Under the pieces are notes generated by a model. That model was not told the DNA's origin. It did no database searches and was given only the letters and a program-made list of their open reading frames with translations. A stretch of DNA of 64,000 nucleotides from Balaenoptera acutorostrata (lineage: Eukaryota > Chordata > Mammalia > Artiodactyla > Balaenopteridae), in NCBI RefSeq assembly GCF_949987535.1, contig NC_080070.1, positions 13,273,770-13,337,769 on the forward strand, given 5' to 3'. The translations under genes were made by a program, and so were the position numbers. Shown here piece after piece: positions 48,301 through 57,300 of this stretch (within the stretch, counting starts at the first letter, position 1; every line of letters starts with the position of its first letter).

Positions 48301-51300
48301 GCAAGGAAGAGTAGCCCCTGCTCAACGCAACTAGAGTAAAGCTCGCGCGCAGCAACGAAGACCCAGTGCAGCCAAAAATAAATTAATTAATTTTTTTTTA
48401 AAAATGTAAATTTGGGGCTTCCCTAGTGGCGCAGTGGTTGAGAATCTGCCTGCCAATGCAGGGGACACGGGTTCGAGCCCTGGTCTGGGAGGATCCCACA
48501 TGCCGCGGAGCAACTAGGCCCGTGAGCCACAACTACTGAGCCTGCGCATCTGGAGCCTGTGCTCCACAACAAGAGAGGCCGCGATAGTGAGAGGCCCGCG
48601 CGCCGCGATGAAGAGTGGCCCCCACTTGCCGCAACTAGAGGAAGCCCTCGCACAGAAACGAAGACCCAACACAGCCAAAAAATAAATAAAAATAAATAAA
48701 TAATAATTAAAGGTGCTAATAATTTTAAAAAAAAAATGTAAATTTGCCTGAAGTTCTCTTCCAGGGCTTGCCCTGAATCTTCCCCGTTTACCCACTGTTT
48801 CCGAGCCCTCGCTGTGTACCTGGCTAGACTCTGCCCCATGTGCTAGGGAGGAAGGAACCTACTGTGAGGGGCTGAGATGTATGAGGCCCATTTTCTGCTT
48901 AACTCCATTTACACCTCAGAATGATATCACGGTATTACTAGTATCTGCGTTTTTAAGGAGGGGAAAAAAGCAGATTTTGAAAAGTTCAGTAGCTTGACCG
49001 AGATCTCACAGGGAAGAAGTGGCAGCCATAGCCTTGACGTCAGGAGCTGTACGTCCCTCTGGAGCAGAGATGTCTGGGGAGCAGCTGGGTACCGGTTGGA
49101 TTGTGCGAATCTTGAATCTGAGTTTGTGTCATCGTTTGGAGGAAGCCGGCGATGACAGGTTGCCTTTCAGTCATCGTTGTACCAGGGCCAGCCGTAATCA
49201 GCAACGCCTCCCCTTGCTCAGTAAAGCTATATTTTGATTCTTTTTCAGTGTAAGAGAATGGAAATTATAGGGTTCTAAAGAAATTTAAATGGACTAAAAA
49301 GGTTTTAGTGCCTTTTATTTCTCCCTATATTAGTTTCCTAACGCTGCTCTAACAAAGTACCAAAAACTAGGTGACTGAGAACAACAGAAATGTATTATCT
49401 TACAGTTCTGGAGGCTAGAAGTCTAAAATCAAGGTGTCAGCAGGCTTGGTTTCTCCCCAGGGCTCTGAGAGAGAATCTATTCATGGCCTCTCTCCTACCT
49501 TCTGCAGTCTTTGCTCTTCCTTGGCTTGTAGATGCATCACTCTGATCTCTGCCTTCATTTTCACATGGTGTTCTCATGTGTGTGTGTGCGTCTGTGTCCA
49601 AATTTCCCCTTTTTATAAAGACACCAGTGATACTGGATTATGGCCTCATTTAAAATTCAACCCATTGTGCTGTCAGTAATCATAGTGCCAATATGGTACC
49701 CACGGTCCTCCTGTGCTTGACCTGAAGACAGGGTTGGATTCTCCATTGTCCAGATGCTCCAGGGCCTCGATGTTGCTTTCTTGATTTTGGGGTCATTTGA
49801 CAGAACTACCCACAGCCAAGTCTCTGCCACCCGAGCAGGCTAGGGTGGGGAAAAAAAAGAGATTCTGATCTCTTTATTACTTTATTACTTGGTGCAAAAA
49901 TTATAAGCCCTTCGTGCCATCCAGTAATTGTTTTCCATTATTTGAGACATTGAGGGGTACTCTCCATCTTATTCTTTTGTATCAGCAAAGCAAGAACACG
50001 AGCATGCGTTCTAAACAAAGAGCAGCTTTCAAGCAGGGAATTTGTGGTCTTCCAAGTTACCCCTTCTCTGGGAAGCATCCTTTGCTGGAGAACAATAGAT
50101 ATTAGTCACAGTCTGTTAATTCCCCCTCTTTCCCAGGAGGAGGAGATTACGTCCACAGCACTGTTGGGGAGTTTCAGAGCCTATGTTAAGAGTTTTCCAT
50201 AAGGAGCTTCTGTAACACCAAAGGAGGCGTTCTAGGCGACCTCAAGAAGGGGGGTCTCTTAGTTTATCCAGGCCTTCGCCCTCCCCACCCCCACCAAAGT
50301 ATTACTTACCTAGGGGCCAGGGAGTGAGTGGCAGGTCTGTGGGAAGAGCCATTCTCACTGTGCGTGTGTGTCGTGCAGACACCAGCTGGAGACGCCGGGA
50401 CATTACTCTCATCTGGCAGCATTCTACGAGGACAAGAAGGGGGTGCTCTGCGCCAGTCCGGGGAGCGGTGGCAGCCTGCCCCCTGTCTACTGGCTGCCTT
50501 CCATCCACCGATACATGTACCCCGAGATGAAGGTAGGTCAGCCAAACTCTCTCACAGCCCTGGACTTAGGTCTGGGGACAGCAGTTGTTGATTATTGTTT
50601 TAATGAATAAGGAAATTGTGTCTTGGGCTGATGCCCAAATTCTGCTTTTGATAGAATAGGATTGTAACCTAAGCATTTGATTCTTTTAAAACATAAGGCA
50701 AGTTATCTTAAACTAATATGCTTTCTAATACTTCTATAATCATGGTGCAAAGCCGTATTGATAGGCCAGTTGTGGTGGACTCCAGGGGGGGATGAGGTGG
50801 ACCTGATTCTAGCGATTGCTTCAGGTAGTTTAAAGGCAGACATTTGAACTAAAGATGAAGAGTTTGAGCAGTTAAGATATTTCTTAGTTACAGTAGTTTT
50901 GGTTTTCCTTTATTGTGTATTTTTTTCTGAAGTACTTTGTAAATACTAGAATATGTTTATTTACCATTAACAAAACACCCAGCCAAGTGTTAGGCGTTGG
51001 GAGGGTACAAAGATCACTCCTCCTCCTCCTCGTTTTTCCCCCATCCCCCCTCCTCCATCGTCCTCTTCCTCTTTCCCATCTCCCGTCCCCTACAGGTGGT
51101 CGCAAGATACTTAAGTGGAAATTTCAGGCTCCCTGGTAGAGAAATTATGCCATGAGTTCTAGAGAACTCTGGGAAAGCATCTTGGAAGAGGAGTTGGTCC
51201 TTGAAGTATTTGGCTGGGGGAAAGTGAGGGAAGCTAGTTCCAGACTGAGGGAAGGCATGAGCAACAGTGGGGACCATGGTCCATCACTTTGTCAGCACCT

Positions 51301-51360
51301 TCTGTGAGTTAGACATTCTGCTGGCTATTTATCAGTACCTGTTGCAGCACTCTTTAAAGT

Positions 51361-51395
<35 letters not shown>

Positions 51396-54300
51396 GATAA
51401 ACCAGTTGAGGTTTATAAAGGTTCAGTGACTTGGTTAAGACCTTATAGCTAGTAGGAGATAGAGCCAGGATGTAAACACAGGCCTGATGCCAAGGTCAGT
51501 GCTCACTCCTTACCCCACTTCACTGCCTTTGTGAGGTCGTGGGCGTGAGAAAGCACAGGGCAAGTTCATGGGATGTGAGCAGAATAGTTTGACTGGGATT
51601 GAATTTCAACGTCAGCTGGCCAGGAGAGAAAGGATTGGAACAATAGGTTGGAATCAGATTGTAGAGACTCTTAGATACTAGACAATGGAATTTGAACCTG
51701 AATAAGTACCAGTTAGGGTCTTGTTAGGAAAACACAAACTATGTGAGATATGTCAATACAGGGAATTGGTAATACAGGAATTGGAAAACCAAAGGCACAG
51801 AAAGGTAACAAGATAACCTAAACACTAGAAATACAGACAGTGGCTACCACCCTGTATTAGTTTTATCTGTTGCTGCATCACAAATTGCCCCCAAATTAAT
51901 GGTTTAAAACAGTACATATTTGTTTCTGTGAGTCAGGGATCCAGGCATGGCTTAGCTGGGTCCTCTGCTTCATGGTCTCTCATGAGATTGCAGTCAAGGT
52001 TGGAGTCTTATCTGAAGGCTTGACTGGGGAAGTATCCACTTCTGAGCTCACGTGGTTGTTGGAAGGATTGAGTTCCTTGAGGGCTGTTGGACTGAGTGCC
52101 TTGCGGACTATTTGTTGCCCCCAGTGGGTCTCTCCAACATGATGGCTTGCTTCAACAAAGCCGACAAGTGAAAAAGACTGTTAGCGAGATGCAAGTCATA
52201 ATCCTTTGTACCTAACTGTGGAAGTCACAGCCCTGCAATGTTGCTGTATTCTGGTGGTTAAAAGCAAGTTACTCAAGAGGAAGAAGGAGTTGCATAAGGC
52301 CATAAACACCAATAGGTGGGGGGCGTCCATGGGGGTTTGGAGGCTGCCTGCCACGTGCTCCCGGGGCTGGAGTAACAAAGAGGGGAAAGTGACATTATCA
52401 CAACCGCAGGAGCTGGGGGAGGGGCCCTGCACAGCAGGCGCTCAGACCGCTGGCACTTTGCACCTGCAACGTGTTAAGAAATTTTAAGTATATAGTTCGG
52501 TGAATTTTTTACAAAGTGAACACATACATAAAGAAAAATTTCAAATAAGCTTATAAAGTAGAAGTCAGATTTAAGACTGTTACAGAGGGAAAAAAAAAAA
52601 AACCTGGAAAGTGAGAGGAAGGCAGGATCGCAGTCTCTCTGAGAGGCCCAACAGTGGCTGGTAAATGTTCCCCCAGGGAAATGGGAAAGTGGGAGAGAGA
52701 CAGAAATGGGGGGACTGAGCCCCAGAAGCAGATGAATTTCCTAGGGGGATACAGGTGAAAGGTGAGGGACGAAGCGTGAACCCCGAGGGGCCTGCCAACA
52801 ATGGTGAAGGAACAGGAAGAGGAGAGTGTACCTGGCATGAAAGGGCATAGGGAAAACAGAGGTGGGAACTGTGCAAGTCAAGGGAAGAAGCTACAAGGCC
52901 GCGAGAAGGGAAATGGCTTGGAGCGAAAGCAGGAGAAATGTCGGTGGCGCTGTGCAGCTGGACAGGAGAAGGGTCGAGGCGCAGCCTGTGGGGCCCCCTC
53001 TCTCCGAAGTGAGGAGGGCCCCTCGCCGGGCCCAGGAGGGGCTGCTTCTCGTACCTACAGTCCCCCGCCCCCCCCACCCCCATCGCAGCTCATATCAGCC
53101 TGGCCTTTACGGGCTTGTGCACCCGCCTCTGCCGCCAGCCTGTAAACTGTGCCAGGGCAGGGCCTGGCCTTCTGTTCATTGTGGGAACCAGACTGCTTAG
53201 CTCAGGGCACAAAGCGAGCGCGTGGGAAATGCTTCTTGCCAGAAGGCACACGTGTCCATGAATGAATGAATAAATAAGTACAGGCAGAATTGAGGACTGA
53301 TGGTTTGCTCTAGGGTTCTAGGGCCCAGGATACATTTGGACAAAACCCTGCCAGGCCTTTGTGCAGGAGAAGCACACGTTTAGGGCGTGAAGATAAGCAG
53401 AGTGGGCGCTGAGAAGAACCTGAGGGGCTTTGGCTCTGTTCTGTCTGGTTGGCGGGTGGAGGCCGGCGGGGGCTGAGGTGGAACAGTCAGGAGGAGGGAG
53501 GGAAGCAGAGGATGCGAGGCTTTCATGAGAGAGTGTGATTGGAGGCCGTGAGCAGCCATGGTCTCGCGCTGCCCCTCCTCCCCGAGAGTTGGGACATGGT
53601 GGCAAAGGAGTGGCAGAGGGCAGGCGGGGCCCCTCGGGGACAGCCCTTCCGCAGGCATGGGGCGGGGGTTGGCTGTGGTGCGGGGTGATGCCTTGGGTAG
53701 GGAAGCCCTCTCGCCGGTGGTCCAGAGGAGGCGGGCTGGTGGACTGCTGCGGCCACCCTGGGGCTCGGGTGGCCGTGCCCCAGAGGGCTGCCAGGTGTCA
53801 CACCCAGCGCGCGGCCTTGGTGCCGGTGGCAGCTGCCTCCAGAAGTGCTCTCACCTGCATCCCGAACGGCTGAAGAGCAGTATCACTTCTGATGCTTTAG
53901 CGTGAAGTGACCTTCCAGAAGGCTCACAAAGCACCTGCCTTGAAGCCTCATGTCTCGTCGGCGACAGTTGTTGCTGCTGCATGTGGCTTTTCCCACGTGC
54001 CAAGGGTTCCACACGGTTTTTCTCAAATGGTCCTTCTAGCCAGACGAAGGATGCGACAGCGGTCTCCCTATTTTACAGATGAGGAAAGTGAGCCCAAAAT
54101 GCTGGCTGGCTTTCCCGAGGCTTCCCTGTGAGTAGAGGGCAGAGCAGGACTGGCCCCCAGCGTTCCCTGGGTCAGAGCTCGAGCTCTTGACCCCGGGATG
54201 CGCCTTGGCGGCAGGGTCCCGGGAGGCGACCCTCAGGGTTGAGGGCTCCTCACATCCCGCACTGAGAGGAGGCGGGGGTGGGGTGAGGTGCAGGGGCTTG

Positions 54301-57300
54301 TGTCGGGGAGCCCCGTGGGGTAGCCCGTCATCTGTGCCCGCACGTCACCGCGCACGGGGGCCGGGTCCCTGTACGTTTGGGGTCTCACCCGGGACTTGCC
54401 CGCACGTCACCTCGCACGGGGGCCGGGTCCCTGTACGTTTGGGGTCTCACCCGGGACTTGCCCGCACGTCACCTCACACAGGAGCCGGGTGCCTGTACAT
54501 TTGGGGTCTCAGCTGGGACTTGCCCGCACGTCACCGCGCACGGGAGCCGGGTGCCTGTACGTTTGGGGTCTCACCCGGGACTGTCAGGCCATCCTTTTCT
54601 TCCTTCCGGTGCTCAGTCGTGTTGGGAGCTGAACTTTCTCACTGAGGTGTCCGTCACCTCGGAGAGACTCTCCGAAGTTACGTCCAGCTTCGCTTCCTCT
54701 GCACGGCTTCCCCCGGGGAAAGTAGTTTAATGATCCCTAAACTCACACTTCAGTGTATCAGGGGAGCTGTTGAATGATGGACCTCTAGTTTAAAGATAAG
54801 ACTTTCAAAGTGAAAAATACCATTGTACGTGGAAGTAACCATCCCTTATTGTATCTGTTTGGTGGTACCTTGTTTTTTTTGTTGTCGTTGTTGGCCGGGG
54901 AAGGGGTGGTTAGTGCACACCTGTATTGAATAGTTTTCGCAATATTTCTAACAAGTTGTTCCCCTCCCACCCCCTTTTAATTTTTTCAGATCACACACCC
55001 AGCTGGCTGCATGTCTCAGTTTATTAAGTTCTTTGGGGAGCAGATCCTTATCCTTTGGAAATTTGCCTTACTTCGAAAGCGCATTTTGATATTTTCTCCC
55101 CCTCCAGTGGGCGTTGTATGCTATAGAGGTAACTAGAAGCCAAAGTCAGGGACTCTTCCCAAGTTCTCTGCAACAGAAACTGCCCCAGTCTTTCCAGTGT
55201 TGACCAAGGCCAGAAGGGATTGAGCCATATGAGGGCCTCGGGGGTTTTAGGCCTGGGAGTGACACAATTGGATTAGTATTGTGGAATGTGGACTCTGGCG
55301 GTACGTAAGACGATCAGGTAACACTTCAGTAGTCTGGTGAGGGAGAAGGGTCTGGATTAAAGCAGAGAGGATGGATGCTTGATATGTTTAAGAGAGAAAC
55401 CTGACAAAGTCTGGCATCTGGGTGTAAGGTGCTGATGCATGTGAGGTAACGGAGGAAGAATCTAGGATGCCGAGGACAGTGAGGCCACCAGGCGGGGGAC
55501 CGAGGAGGAGCAGGTGGGGGGCAGCGTGACAGAGTTACCTTGGACATGATGAGTTGCTGCTCTGAGGCCTTCTCGAGCGGTACTCTAGGCACTGCTACAG
55601 TTGGGTCAGGACCTTGGGGGACACGCTGGGCCAGAGAGACAGACCTGGGGGTGGCACAGAGGCCGAGCTGATAGCCGGGGGCGGGGGGGTGACGTCATCT
55701 GGGGAGAATGTGAGGAGGGACGTCCCAGCGTGTAAGATGCGGGCCCGCGAGGTGAGCCAGTGAAGGCGGAAGGCAGAGGGGGTGTAGGCGTGCAGTCAGA
55801 AGAGGGGAGGGGACCAGGAGACGCGGGGCTCGCGGTGGGTAAGAGTTCTGAGAAGGGAGAGGGTCAGCAGCGCCAAATGCTAAGCAGGACCTCGAGAGAC
55901 GAAGACTGAAACGTGTCCGTTGGGTTTGAGCGCCTTGGAGGAGCTGACAGCTCCGAGAAGCCGGCCGGCAGGCTGGGAGGGAGGGGCCGCAGGGGCCCGG
56001 GCGGCCTCACCCCCGCTGTCCCCGCAGTGTACTGCTGCTGCTGCCTGGCCAACGTCTCCCTGCCGGGCATCGGGGGCACCGTTCCCGAGTCCAAGCCTTT
56101 CTTCTACGTGAACGTGGCCGACATCCAGAGCCTGGAGGTGGAGGTGTCCTACGTGGCCTGTGAGTACGGGGCCCGCCCCATCCTGCCCGCACGTCCCTGG
56201 CGGGGTCGCCCGGGGCCCCGATTTCCCGGCAGGGTCGGGCTGGTTCCCTGTAGGGCCGTCCTCCGGGGTCCTGCCGCCTGAACCCCAGCTCCCGCAGGCA
56301 CCACCGAGAAGATTTTTGAGGAGAAGCGGGAGCTGTACGACGTCTATGTGGACAACCAGAATGTGAAGACGCACCACGACCACCTGCAGCCGCTGCTGAA
56401 GATCAACGGTGCCGACCGGGAGAAGTACCGGCGGCTCAACGAGCAGAGGTAGATGAGAGCCCGGGGCTGGGGTGCCGCCCTTGTCGGGACAGCCGGGGGG
56501 CTCGCATCAAGCCCGCCTGCCGCCCCTTCCCTCTGGGCACATTTCTGCCCCTCTGCCAGGAGCCGGGGTTGAGGAAGCTCCCAGCATATAGTGATGGGCA
56601 GCAGGCATGTGTGGGGTGACTCCTTTCTGGCGGCCTCTGGAATCTGTGAAGCCCGAGGAAGCGTGTTGGTATCAGTGGCGAAATAAATGACCTCATCACG
56701 TCATCCCTATTTTATGACAGTTAGGAAAGGTGGTCACTTGAGTGGGATTACACGGGGCAGAACCAGCCCTGAACTCCAAGCCCTGTTGATCTTTGCTGCT
56801 GCCGCTCTCCCTGCCTTTGGACGGGGGCCGGGGTGCGTGTGTCACCCTGGATCAGCCTCCTCCCTGGGAGGCGGTGGCCCGTGCAGATGCCTGGCCGGTG
56901 ACCTAGCCCATTGCTGGGGTCCTTGTAGCTGCGCCAGAGGCTGACGGTCGTCTCCCCCCCGGCAGGCAGATGCTGTTGTATTCCCAGGAGGTAGAAGACG
57001 ATTATAACCCTTGTGAAGAGGACCTCTTTGTGCTGTAAGTCGGCCCAGGCGGCGGTCGTGGGCCTCCCCGTGGGTCCCTTAGCACTAACGGCTTTAGCCT
57101 GGATCCCTCCCGTGTTACCTGCTGCAGCCCAAGGATGCCCTTTATTGCCACCAAGGGCACTTCGAGCTGGGCTCCACACAGAGTCAACCTGAGCCCCAAA
57201 ATGCTGTTAGGGGGACCCAGAAAAGTTAAAGCAGCAGGGGAAGGTTATTAAGAGAAAATGGGAGTCCCCGCAGTTGTCTTCCTGTTGGGCATTTACATCC

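Larger units (their letters stand above)
24654..50378 (+). other. DENND11 intron 3 (25.7 kb), retroelement stack
   Basis: The donor is GTATGT and the acceptor is TGTCGTGCAG. Well over half of this intron is recognisable mobile DNA: nested full-length L1s, a truncated L1, ten CHR-type SINEs, and old L1M/MIR/LTR-like remnants. The remaining stretches (24660-25220, 25455-26115, 46010-48035 and 49690-50378) show only weak, old repeat-like sequence. No host exon is apparent. Confidence 0.9.
50533..54989 (+). other. DENND11 intron 4 (4.5 kb)
   Basis: The donor is GTAGGT and the acceptor is TTAATTTTTTCAG. The first half holds L2/MIR-like and other old repeats. The second half, from about 52.9 to 54.7 kb, is GC-rich and contains the 62-bp minisatellite. 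Several frames stay open in this GC-rich part (for example 52801-53200 and 53535-53905), but they lack conserved signatures and are judged non-coding. Confidence 0.85.
55129..56027 (+). other. DENND11 intron 5 (0.9 kb)
   Basis: The donor is GTAACT and the acceptor is CTGTCCCCGCAG. About 55200-55500 resembles a diffuse old mammalian repeat. A perfect 8-bp cAMP-response-element palindrome is at 55690-55697. No exon is seen. Confidence 0.85.

Noticed and set aside
48053..48733. tRNA genes, because of tRNA-like A/B boxes
   Set aside because: 'gtggcgcagtggttaagaat' and 'gggttcgagccctgg' are the internal promoter of the tRNA-derived SINE head. No complete tRNA is present and tails and TSDs are SINE-like.
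52801..53905. Several 90-115-codon frames in GC-rich intron 4
   Set aside because: The composition is GC-rich, overlapping frames are open on both strands, no family signature is seen, and there are no convincing splice sites tying them to DENND11.
54335..54582. CRISPR-like regular spacing
   Set aside because: The whole 62-bp unit is repeated, with no unique spacers, in a mammalian intron. It is a minisatellite.
54187..54730. Three overlapping forward frames with a repeated peptide ([13 protein letters not shown])
   Set aside because: They are explained by the 62-bp minisatellite, whose period is not a multiple of 3. This is not a repeat protein gene.
56160..56297. Retained intron 6 as a coding variant
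   Set aside because: One frame is open, but consensus GTGAGT and GCAG sites flank it and the spliced frame restores the conserved protein exactly.
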